In this document: positions 1 through 6,040 of the stretch, in pieces
Layout: each line of letters starts with the position of its first letter
How positions within the stretch are numbered: the stretch's first letter is position 1
NCBI GenBank assembly: GCA_023427125.1
Contig: JAEZBP010001166.1
Span: forward strand, 1-7,247
Source: Pseudomonadota bacterium
GTDB lineage: Bacteria > Myxococcota_A > Polyangia > Polyangiales > Sandaracinaceae
Direction: 5' to 3'
DNA length: 7,247 nucleotides
Notes under the pieces: generated by a model
The model's database searches: none
What the model saw: only the letters and a program-made list of their open reading frames with translations
Told to the model about the DNA's origin: nothing
Program-made: the position numbers and the translations under genes

Positions 1-1
1 C

Positions 2-265
2 CTCACGGCCCTGCGCGAGGAGCTCGCCGGCAGCGCGCTCGAGGTACCGGCCGTCGACGCAGGGTGGCACGCGCCGATCAAGCTCCCGCCCGACGCGAGC
101 GACGAGCGGTGGGCCCACCGCCTGCGAGAGCGTGGCCTGGAGGCCTCGCCCGGCAGCAGCCTCGGCTTCCCGGACGACGAGCGCTGGCTCGTCCTCGATC
201 TGCGCGCCACCCCCGAGCAGGTCCGCCTCGCCGCCCGCGCCCTCCGCGAGCTCAACGAGCACTGA
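2..265 (+). CDS. C-terminal end of a probable PLP-dependent aminotransferase (5' truncated by window edge)
   Basis: The reading frame is open from the left edge to a TGA at 263-265, giving 87 residues of a C-terminus. The visible part contains DAGWHAPIKLP, then RLRERGLEASPGSSLGFP and, near the end, ERWLVLDLRATPEQV. This order (a Gly-Trp segment with a beta strand, a short 'G-x-x-x-x-PGS-x-x-GF' segment, then 'LVLDL...P-E-Q-V' and a final helix) is the usual end of the small domain of class I/II fold-type I aminotransferases. The PLP lysine lies outside the window, so substrate and exact family cannot be given. The gene converges on cystathionine beta-synthase with 73 bp between the two stop codons. 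Codon use matches the neighbours. The call rests on pattern recognition of a short fragment. The frame itself is well supported because it is the one that continues upstream and ends cleanly. Confidence 0.65.
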   Translation, partial: LTALREELAGSALEVPAVDAGWHAPIKLPPDASDERWAHRLRERGLEASPGSSLGFPDDERWLVLDLRATPEQVRLAARALRELNEH

Positions 266-282
266 CCGCCTCGCGCTCAATC

Positions 283-295
283 GCCGGCTCCCGGC
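283..295. terminator. Possible weak hairpin between convergent genes
   Basis: In the 73-bp gap between the convergent stop codons, GCCGG (283-287) and CCGGC (291-295) can form a 5-bp stem with a 3-base loop. There is no run of T on either side, so it is not a canonical intrinsic terminator. It is recorded only because it is the sole obvious hairpin between two converging transcripts. A stem this short is expected by chance in such GC-rich DNA. Confidence 0.15.
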
Positions 296-338
296 CTACT
301 CGGAGACCAGGCATCGGCCCACAGCCCCTCCAGCCAGC

Positions 339-1712
339 TCAGTGCGCGCGGCGGGCGAGGTAGTCGATGAGATCGATCTTGGTGACGATGCCGACGATGC
401 GGGTGTCGTCGAGCACGATCGCCATGCGCGCGTCGTTCAGGAGGCCCTGCACGCTCTCGATGCGCGTCTCGAGCGAGACCGTCGCGTAGTCGCTCTCGAC
501 CAGCGGCTCGACCGCGCTGTCGAGCGAGTGCTCGCCGCTGACCAGGTAGCGGAGCATGTCCACCTCGGCGACCGCCCCGAGGAGCTTGCCCTCCTTCATG
601 ATCGGCAGCTGCGAGATGCCGTGCGCCTTCATGCGCGCGACCACGTCGCGCACGCGATCCTCGGCGCGCGCGGTGATGACCTCCTCGCTGCTCTTGTCGC
701 GCAGCAGATCCCGCGTGGTCCCGAGCCCGGTCTCCTCCGCGAGGAAGCCGTGCTCGCGCATCCACTCGTCGTTGTAGATCTTCGAGAGGTACTTGGCGGC
801 GCTGTCGGGCAGCACTACGAGCACGTTCTCCTTCGTGCCGGTCTGCCGCGCGTACTTGATCGCGCCCGCCACCGCCGCGCCGGCCGAGCCGCCGACGTAG
901 AGGCCCTCGTGCCGCAGCAGATCGCGCGCGGTGAGGAAGCACTCCTTGTCGTCGACGCGGATGATCTCGTCGAGGATCCGCAGATCGATCGTCTTCGGGA
1001 AGAAGTCCTCGCCGATGCCCTCGACCTTGTAAGTGAAGGGCTTGGTCACCCGGCCGCTCTTGACGAAGTCGTAGTAGAGCGAGCCGACGGGATCGACGCC
1101 GACGAGCTTCACGCTCGGCTTCTTCTCCTTCAGGTAGCGGCCGGTGCCGGTGATCGTCCCGCCCGTCCCGAGGCCCGCCACCAGCACGTCGATCTCGCCG
1201 CCGGTCTGCTCCCAGATCTCGGGGCCGGTGGAGACGTAGTGGCCCCCGGGGTTGTCCTGGTTCTCGTATTGCCGCGTGTAGAACGAGCTCGGCGTCTCCT
1301 CCGCGAGCCGCTCGGCGACGCTGTAGTAGCTGCGCGGATCCTCGGGCTCGACCGCGGTGGGGCAGACCACGACGCGCGCGCCGTACGCGCGGAGCGACGC
1401 GATCTTCTCCTGCGACATCTTGTCGGGCATCACGAAGATGCACTTGTACCCGCGCACCGCGGCGATCATCGCGAGCGCGGCGCCCGTGTTGCCGCTGGTC
1501 GCCTCGATGATGGTGCCGCCCGGCGCGAGCTCCCCGCGCGCCTCCGCCTGATCGATCAGGTGGAGCGTCATGCGGTCCTTCATCGACCCCGCGGGGTTCA
1601 GGTACTCGCACTTGACATAGACGTCGGCGGCGACGTCGCGCCCGACGTGCTGGAGCTTGACGATGGGCGTGTTGCCCACCGCGTCGAGGATCGTGTTCAC
1701 TGCACCACGCAT
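339..1712 (-). CDS. cbs: Cystathionine beta-synthase with C-terminal CBS-domain pair
   Basis: This 457-residue cytoplasmic PLP enzyme should condense serine (or O-acetylserine) with homocysteine to cystathionine, the first step of transsulfuration. Residues 1-320 are the fold-type II catalytic core. The PLP lysine is K45 in NPAGSMKDR, the substrate loop is TSGNTG (72-77), the phosphate loop is GTGGT (182-186), and S304 in LPDSAAKY should contact the pyridine nitrogen. The stretches QYENQDNPGGHY and YKVEGIGEDFFP favour a true cystathionine synthase over plain cysteine synthase. Residues from about 335 to 457 carry two CBS motifs (ISQLPIMKEGKLLGAV and MAIVLDDTRIVGIVTKIDL), the usual regulatory module. 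There is no N-terminal heme segment, as is normal in bacteria. The ATG at 1712 starts just before the conserved core, but no good Shine-Dalgarno precedes it. The gene is separated from tsaD by a 664-bp gap that is mostly tandem repeat. Confidence 0.95.
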   Translation of the reverse strand: MRGAVNTILDAVGNTPIVKLQHVGRDVAADVYVKCEYLNPAGSMKDRMTLHLIDQAEARGELAPGGTIIEATSGNTGAALAMIAAVRGYKCIFVMPDKMSQEKIASLRAYGARVVVCPTAVEPEDPRSYYSVAERLAEETPSSFYTRQYENQDNPGGHYVSTGPEIWEQTGGEIDVLVAGLGTGGTITGTGRYLKEKKPSVKLVGVDPVGSLYYDFVKSGRVTKPFTYKVEGIGEDFFPKTIDLRILDEIIRVDDKECFLTARDLLRHEGLYVGGSAGAAVAGAIKYARQTGTKENVLVVLPDSAAKYLSKIYNDEWMREHGFLAEETGLGTTRDLLRDKSSEEVITARAEDRVRDVVARMKAHGISQLPIMKEGKLLGAVAEVDMLRYLVSGEHSLDSAVEPLVESDYATVSLETRIESVQGLLNDARMAIVLDDTRIVGIVTKIDLIDYLARRAH

Positions 1713-1811
1713 ATCGCGCGGCGTTTACCACGCGTGGCCGCGCGGAGCGAGCTGCGTCGGCGCGCGGCGCTCGACACCGGCGGCCAAGTCAACTCCAACG
1801 TCGCGCATTCC
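1713..1811 (-). promoter_or_regulatory. Leader region of cbs with a 10-bp palindrome and a -35-like hexamer
   Basis: Between the cbs start and the repeat array lie about 100 bp without repeats. The perfect palindrome CCACGCGTGG sits at 1728-1737, 15 bases upstream of the ATG. On the minus strand TTGACT (1787-1792) matches a -35 hexamer well, but no recognisable -10 is found 16-18 bases downstream of it. A promoter for cbs is plausible here, since the gene is far from tsaD and must be expressed somehow. Its position is a guess. Confidence 0.25.
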
Positions 1812-2340
1812 GAATTCGACCTCGCGGGCTCGAGCTCGACGTCGCGGGGCTGAATTCGGAGCGCGCGAGACCGAATTCGCTTGCAGGCGAGCCCGCGGTG
1901 CTTGCCGGGGCGCCGATCACGCTTGCCGGGGCGTCGATCACGCTTGCCGGGAGTCCGAATTCGGAGGTCGCGAGCCCGAATTCGCTTGCCGGCGCTGCCC
2001 GGATGCTTGCCGGCGCTGCCCAGGATGCTTGCCGGGGCGTCGATCACGCTTGCCGGGGCGCCGATCACGCGGGCCGGGAGCCCCAATTTGCTTGCCGGCG
2101 CTGCCGGAGATGCTTGCCGGGGCATCGATCACGCTTGCCGGGGCGCCGATCACGCCTAGCGGGAGCCCCAATTCGCGTGCCGGCGTCGCCGGGGACGCTT
2201 GCCGGGGCGCCGATCACGCGGGCCGGGGCGCCGATCATGCTGGCCGCGAGACCGAATTCCTTGCCGGCGCTGCCGGGGATGCTTGCCGGCGCGGCGATCA
2301 CGCTGTCGGGGGCCGATCATGGCTACCGGCAACGATCAAC
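1812..2340. repeat. Tandem array of about 25 units of 21 bp, bipartite and spacer-free
   Basis: Units follow each other directly. Most begin with GCTTGCCGG or a 1-3 base variant and end with one of three second blocks. Type A has GGCGCCGATCAC (starts 1900, 2048, 2133 and 2197 are perfect; 1921, 2027, 2112, 2218 and 2281 have 1-3 changes). Type B has GAGTCCGAATTC or a relative (starts 1942, 1963, 2069, 2154, 2239, and degenerate 1838 and 1858). Type C has CGCTGCCGGGGAT or a variant and is usually 22 bp (starts 1984, 2005, 2090, 2175, 2260). The left flank (1818-1899) and right flank (2302-2340) are decayed units of 19-21 bp. The array fills most of the gap between tsaD and cbs. It is not a CRISPR, since no unique spacers exist, and not a transposon, since no ends or transposase are present. 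It might serve as a set of protein-binding sites, a transcript-end or leader structure, or a neutral expansion. The sequence does not decide. Confidence 0.96.
2005..2259. repeat. Three full copies of an 85-bp higher-order repeat (C-A-A-B)
   Basis: The units are ordered C-A-A-B with lengths 22+21+21+21. Copies lie at 2005-2089, 2090-2174 and 2175-2259. Counting by eye, the first two copies differ at about 9 of 85 positions, and the second A unit is identical in both. A fourth, eroded copy begins at 2260 (C, A, shortened A). On the left, A-A-B runs from 1900 to 1962, followed by an extra B (1963-1983) and an extra C (1984-2004) that interrupt the cycle. The regular order implies growth by duplication of whole 85-bp blocks after the 21-bp units had diverged. 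Confidence 0.93.
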
Positions 2341-2376
2341 GCTGCCCACCGAGGAGCTCTCCCCCGATGCCGCGGC

Positions 2377-3432
2377 TCAGCGCGCCTTCTTGCTCAGCAC
2401 CTTGCCGCGGCGCAGATCGGGGTTGCGCGAGTACGCGGTGAGCATGAGCCCGTCGTCCCGCTCGCCGGCCGCGAGGCGGAGGGCGCCGGCGTAGGCGATC
2501 ATCGCCGCATTGTCGGTGCAGGAGGCGATGTCGGGGATGAAGAGCTCGATGCCCTTCGCGCGGCAGACCTCCGCCGCCCGCGCGCGGAGGCCGCGGTTGG
2601 CCGCGACGCCGCCGCCGAGGACGAGGCGGGGAATTCCGCGCCGCTCGCCGGCGATCGTGCTCTTGTCGACGAGGACCCGCACCGCCGCGCGCTGGAAGGA
2701 CGCGCAGAGATCCGCGAGCGCCTGCTCGTCCTCGGGCACGCCGCGCTCGCGAACGAGCCGCGCGACCGCCGTCTTGAGCCCCGAGAAGCTGAAGTCGAGC
2801 GTGCGCCGCGAGGCCATCGGGATCGGCAGCTCGACCGCGTGCGGATCGCCGCGCTGCGCCAGCCGATCGATGACAGGACCGCCCGGGTAGCCGAGGCCGA
2901 GGAGCTTGGCGACCTTGTCGAAAGCCTCACCCGCCGCGTCGTCGCGGGTCTGCCCGACGATGCGCGTGTCGTCGTGCGCGCGAACCTCGTAGATGGCGGT
3001 GTGCCCGCCGCTGACGAGGAGCGCGACGTAGGGCAGCGCGGGGACGGGCCCGTCGCTCTCCCCGCGCCGCAGGTAGACCGCGAAGAGGTGACCGACGAGG
3101 TGGTCGACCCCGACGATCGGAAGCCCGCGCACGAACGCGATGGCCTTGGCCGCCTGGACCCCGACGAGGAGCGCGCCGACGAGCCCGGGCCCTCGCGTGA
3201 CGGCGATCGCGTCGATCGCGCCGAGGCCTCCGTCCACGGTGGCGAGCGCCTGCTCGATCACCGGCACCACGTTGACGAGGTGCGCGCGCGACGCGAGCTC
3301 CGGCACGACGCCGCCGTAGGGCGCGTGCACGGCCGTCTGGCTCGCGACGACGTCGGCGACGATCGACCCGTCCTCGCGCACCACGGCGGCGGCGGTCTCG
3401 TCGCACGACGACTCGATGCCCAGGACCAACAT
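2377..3432 (-). CDS. tsaD: tRNA N6-adenosine threonylcarbamoyltransferase TsaD
   Basis: This 351-residue cytoplasmic enzyme of the ASKHA/Kae1 family transfers threonylcarbamoyl from TC-AMP to A37 of ANN-decoding tRNAs (t6A), working with TsaB and TsaE, neither of which is in the window. It opens with GIESSCDETAAAVV (residues 5-18), the family's N-terminal nucleotide-binding strand. Metal ligands H111 and H115 lie in DHLVGHLFA, and D307 in SCTDNAAM is the third expected ligand. Further family blocks are SGGHT (141-145), DDAAGEAFDK (164-173), GYPGGPVIDRLA (181-192), DFSFSGLKTA (213-222) and GGGVAANRGLR (273-283). Length is normal for the family. The histidine motif reads HLVGH where many homologues have HxEGH; both metal ligands are kept. 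The start codon lies one base after the stop of the upstream lipoprotein gene (TGAGATG), so translation is probably coupled. Confidence 0.98.
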   Translation of the reverse strand: MLVLGIESSCDETAAAVVREDGSIVADVVASQTAVHAPYGGVVPELASRAHLVNVVPVIEQALATVDGGLGAIDAIAVTRGPGLVGALLVGVQAAKAIAFVRGLPIVGVDHLVGHLFAVYLRRGESDGPVPALPYVALLVSGGHTAIYEVRAHDDTRIVGQTRDDAAGEAFDKVAKLLGLGYPGGPVIDRLAQRGDPHAVELPIPMASRRTLDFSFSGLKTAVARLVRERGVPEDEQALADLCASFQRAAVRVLVDKSTIAGERRGIPRLVLGGGVAANRGLRARAAEVCRAKGIELFIPDIASCTDNAAMIAYAGALRLAAGERDDGLMLTAYSRNPDLRRGKVLSKKAR

Positions 3433-3433
3433 C

Positions 3434-3931
3434 TCAGCGGGCCTGGCGGGTGAGGCGGAAGAGGCCGAAGTGATCGCCGGGCGCGCCGCCTCCGCCGGCG
3501 ATCACGCGCACCTCGATCGCGCCGTCGCCCATGAGCGAGACGAAGACCATCGGCTCGCGACCGGCGAGGGGGCCCTCGGTCGGGCGGATCACGAAGATGT
3601 AGTTGCGCAGCCGCTCGCCCGACGGGATCTCGTACTCGCCGAGCACGTCGTGGCTGAGGGGGGCGATGGGCTCGAGCGGCACCTCGTCGAGCGCGCCGTC
3701 GCTCGTGCTGAGGATCCCCGGCGCCGGGTTCAGGTCGGTCGCGCGTCGCGGATCGAAGGTCATCTCGAGGACAGCACCGGCGGCGAACCCACGCCGGAGC
3801 ACGGCCGGGTCTTCCACGCCCACGACGCTCCCGCGATAGACCTCGCCTTCCCCGGTCGCGTAAGCGCCGAGGTCGTCGCAGCCGAGCAGGGCCACGAGGG
3901 CGAGGAGCGCGATGACAGAGCGGGCGCGCAT
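3434..3931 (-). CDS. Small predicted lipoprotein of unknown function
   Basis: From the ATG at 3931 the product is 165 residues. It starts MRARS, continues with the hydrophobic run VIALLALVALL and ends its leader at the lipobox LLGC (Cys18), so export and lipid attachment by signal peptidase II are expected. The mature part begins CDDLGAYATGEGEVYRGSV and is about 148 residues, probably all-beta. It contains a conserved-looking segment GAVLEMTFDPRRATDLNPAPG and a later YIFVIRPTEGPLAGREPMVFVSLM. I recognise no named domain. An ATG at 3946 would add five residues (MLPAL) and still leave a workable signal peptide. The frame stays open further up to 4117, but that extension is arginine- and serine-rich and runs through the inverted repeat at 4014-4094, so I discount it. 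The stop is one base before the tsaD start, which puts it in an operon with tsaD. No clear Shine-Dalgarno decides the start. Confidence 0.8.
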   Translation of the reverse strand: MRARSVIALLALVALLGCDDLGAYATGEGEVYRGSVVGVEDPAVLRRGFAAGAVLEMTFDPRRATDLNPAPGILSTSDGALDEVPLEPIAPLSHDVLGEYEIPSGERLRNYIFVIRPTEGPLAGREPMVFVSLMGDGAIEVRVIAGGGGAPGDHFGLFRLTRQAR

Positions 3932-3946
3932 GAGCGCGGGGAGCAT

Positions 3947-4125
3947 AGCCCGCCGATCCGCGAGCGCCGAGGCGTCAGGGCGGCCGGATGGACTTGAACC
4001 GCCAAGACGCCAAGCCGAGCGGAGCGGTACCCCCGCTCGTCTGGACGCGGGGGACGGGAAGCGCCGGCTGGACTGGAGGGCCGCTCCGCTCGGCCGCGCG
4101 AAGGCGCGCGCCAGCAAGCAAGGCC
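3947..4125. other. Gap between acyl-CoA synthetase and lipoprotein gene
   Basis: About 180 bp without a supported gene. It holds the 14-bp inverted repeat and nested hairpin listed separately. Next to these, at 3997-4014, lies AACCGCCAAGACGCCAAG, which contains the short direct repeat CGCCAAG twice. From memory, this motif resembles short CGCCAAG-type elements scattered between genes in many unrelated bacteria. GGACTTGAACC (3990-4000) is the complement of a tRNA T-loop sequence, but no cloverleaf can be built around it. A promoter for the lipoprotein-tsaD pair could lie here; I cannot point to one. Confidence 0.5.
4014..4094 (-). terminator. Nested inverted repeat downstream of acyl-CoA synthetase
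   Basis: GCCGAGCGGAGCGG (4014-4027) and CCGCTCCGCTCGGC (4081-4094) are perfect 14-bp inverted repeats. Inside them CCCCCGC (4030-4036) pairs with GCGGGGG (4047-4053) around a 10-base loop. The structure begins 32 bases after the acyl-CoA synthetase stop, where a transcript end or mRNA 3'-end stabiliser is expected. No T run follows on the minus strand, so it is not a standard intrinsic terminator. It might instead be a copy of a dispersed palindromic element. Confidence 0.45.
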
Positions 4126-6000
4126 TCAGCTCAGATCGTCGAGCTCGGCGGTCACGCCCTCATACAGAGTGTCGACCAGATCGGCGCGCCGCCTCATGAC
4201 CACGCTGCGCCGCACCTTCCCCGTCGGCGTCAGCTCCCCGCTCTCCAGCGACAGATCGCGATCGAGGATCTCGAAGCGCTTGACCGTCTCGAAGCTCGCC
4301 AGCCCCTCGTTCACCCGCTCGATCTCTGCGCCGATCAGCGCCCGCACCTTCGGGTGCCGCGAGAGCGCGCCGAGATCGCCGCCGAGGTGGTTCTCCCGCG
4401 CCCAGCGCCGGATCGCGTCGCTGTCGACCACGAGGAGCGCCACCAGGAACTTGCGTCGATCGCCGAGCACGACCGCCCGCGTGATGAACGGATCGTGCTC
4501 GAGCCGCTGCTCGATGCGCTGCGGCGCCACGTTCTTGCCGCCCGCCGTGATGATCAGGTCCTTCTTGCGATCGGTGATCGTCAGGAAGCCCGCCTCGTCG
4601 ATCGTGCCCACGTCGCCCGTGCGGAAGTACCCCTCGGGGGTGAACGCGCCCGGATCGTCCTGCCAGTAGCCGGGCGTGATGCTCCGGCCCTTCAGCAGCA
4701 CCTCGCCGTCCTCGGCCAACCTCAACGACACGTTCGGCAAGGGCACGCCCACCGTGCCGAAGCGGTAGCGGTGCGGCAGGTTCAGCGTGCTCGCGCCCGT
4801 CGACTCGGTGAGGCCGTAGCCCTCGAGGATGAGCAGATCGATCGCGTGGAAGAACTCCGCCGTCTCCTCCGCGAGCGGCGCCGCGCCGCTCAGCATGAAG
4901 CGGATGCGGCCGCCGAGGCGCTCCTTCACCTTCGAGAACACGAGCCGCTCGGCCGAGCGATGCTGGAGCGACAAGAGCGCGCCCGGCTCGCCCCCGCGCC
5001 GCCGCAGCTCGCTCACGCGCCGGCCGGTCTCGAGCGCCCACGCGAAGACGCGCTGCTGCACGTCGCCTCCGCGCGCGCCGATCTCCACCACCGCCTCCTG
5101 GATCTTCTCGTAGACGCGCGGCACGCCGACGATGAACGACGGTCGCACCTCCGCGCAGTCGTCCGCCGCTTGCTCCATGCTCGCCGCGAACGAGGTCACG
5201 AAGCCGACGCGGAGCTGCAGCATCACGGTCAGCTTCGCGACGATGTGCGCGAGCGGGAGGAACAAGAGCTGCTCGTCGCTCGGACCGACCGGCATCAGAT
5301 CGCGCAGCTCGGCCGTCTCGAAGACGAAGTTGTCGTGGGTGAGGCGCACCCCCTTGGGCTCGCCGCTCGTGCCCGACGTGTAGTAGATGGCCGCGAGCGT
5401 GTCGGGGCCGACGCGCCGCGCCACCTCGTCGAGCTCGCTCGGTCGCTCCTCGATGCGGGCGCGGCCGAGCTCGAGCGCCTCGTCGAAGGTGCTCACCGCG
5501 AGCGGGTTCGCTCCGAGCACGTCGGCGACCGCCACGTCGAGCCGGCCGACCTCGTCTGGCCGCTCGAGGCGGCTCACCCGATCGATCACGATCGCGCGCT
5601 CGAGCGCCGGCAGCGCGCCGGCGTCGGGGTGCACGATCTTCGCGAGCTGGACCGGATCCTCGACGATCACGATCCGCGCGCCGCTGTCCGACAGGATCGC
5701 GCCGACCATGTCGGGCAGGAGCGTCGGGTAGATCGGCACCGTGGCCGCGCTCGCGTGGAGGATGCCCAGATCGGCGAGCGCCCAGTGGATGCGGGTGTGG
5801 CTCAGGATCGCCACGCGGTCGCCGGGCTCGAGCCCGTAGGCTGCGAACGCCGACGCGAGCTCGCGCGCGCTGTCGCGCCACTCCCGCCAGGTGCGCTTGC
5901 GCCAGATGCCTCCCGAGCGATAGCGGAGCGCCGTCCGGCGCGGGCTCCGCTCCACCTGGGCAGCGAAGATGCTGAGGAGCGTCTCGTGACCGTCGCTCAT
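4126..6000 (-). CDS. Long-chain fatty acid-CoA ligase (AMP-forming)
   Basis: An ANL-superfamily enzyme of 624 residues that activates a fatty acid with ATP to an acyl-adenylate and then to acyl-CoA. With the ATG as residue 1, the large N-terminal domain carries the phosphate loop IYYTSGTSGEPKG (about 205-217), LFLPLAHI (about 246-253), the adenine-binding GYGLTES (394-400) and the ATP-binding YFRTGD (458-463). The hinge lies in DRKKDLI (477-483). The C-terminal domain has TAGGKNVAPQRIE, typical of the long-chain Faa1/FadD15-like group, and the adenylation lysine is near 595 in TPTGKVRR. Length fits that group. No transmembrane segment is evident. The frame also allows a TTG at 6006, two codons upstream. 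GAGGG lies 5 bases before that TTG and 11 before the ATG, so the true start is open. The upstream surface-protein gene ends 40 bp away, so co-transcription is possible. Chain-length preference cannot be read from the sequence. Confidence 0.95.
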   Translation of the reverse strand: MSDGHETLLSIFAAQVERSPRRTALRYRSGGIWRKRTWREWRDSARELASAFAAYGLEPGDRVAILSHTRIHWALADLGILHASAATVPIYPTLLPDMVGAILSDSGARIVIVEDPVQLAKIVHPDAGALPALERAIVIDRVSRLERPDEVGRLDVAVADVLGANPLAVSTFDEALELGRARIEERPSELDEVARRVGPDTLAAIYYTSGTSGEPKGVRLTHDNFVFETAELRDLMPVGPSDEQLLFLPLAHIVAKLTVMLQLRVGFVTSFAASMEQAADDCAEVRPSFIVGVPRVYEKIQEAVVEIGARGGDVQQRVFAWALETGRRVSELRRRGGEPGALLSLQHRSAERLVFSKVKERLGGRIRFMLSGAAPLAEETAEFFHAIDLLILEGYGLTESTGASTLNLPHRYRFGTVGVPLPNVSLRLAEDGEVLLKGRSITPGYWQDDPGAFTPEGYFRTGDVGTIDEAGFLTITDRKKDLIITAGGKNVAPQRIEQRLEHDPFITRAVVLGDRRKFLVALLVVDSDAIRRWARENHLGGDLGALSRHPKVRALIGAEIERVNEGLASFETVKRFEILDRDLSLESGELTPTGKVRRSVVMRRRADLVDTLYEGVTAELDDLS

Positions 6001-6040
6001 CGCCAAGAGCGCCCTCGCAGCCCTTCGAGGCCCGGAGAGG

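Noticed and set aside
1812..2340. CRISPR array
   Set aside because: Units abut without unique spacers, the period is only 21 bp, and no cas gene is in the window.
2306..2367. Terminator for tsaD from TCGGGGG (2306-2312) and CCCCCGA (2361-2367)
   Set aside because: The arms are 7 bp and 48 bases apart with no T run. In this base composition such a pair is expected by chance.
1898..2494. Repeat protein of about 198 residues on the plus strand (and similar frames on the minus strand)
   Set aside because: The peptide repeat changes phase after every 22-bp unit, and the frame ends antisense to the tsaD 3' end. It is a by-product of GC-rich repeats without stop codons.
3990..4060. tRNA gene on the minus strand, suggested by GGTTCAAGTCC
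   Set aside because: The T-stem does not pair beyond two bases, and no acceptor, D or anticodon arm can be built around it.
3932..4117. N-terminal extension of the lipoprotein up to 4117
   Set aside because: It would bury the lipoprotein signal peptide inside the protein, and it runs through an inverted repeat with biased Arg/Ser/Pro content.
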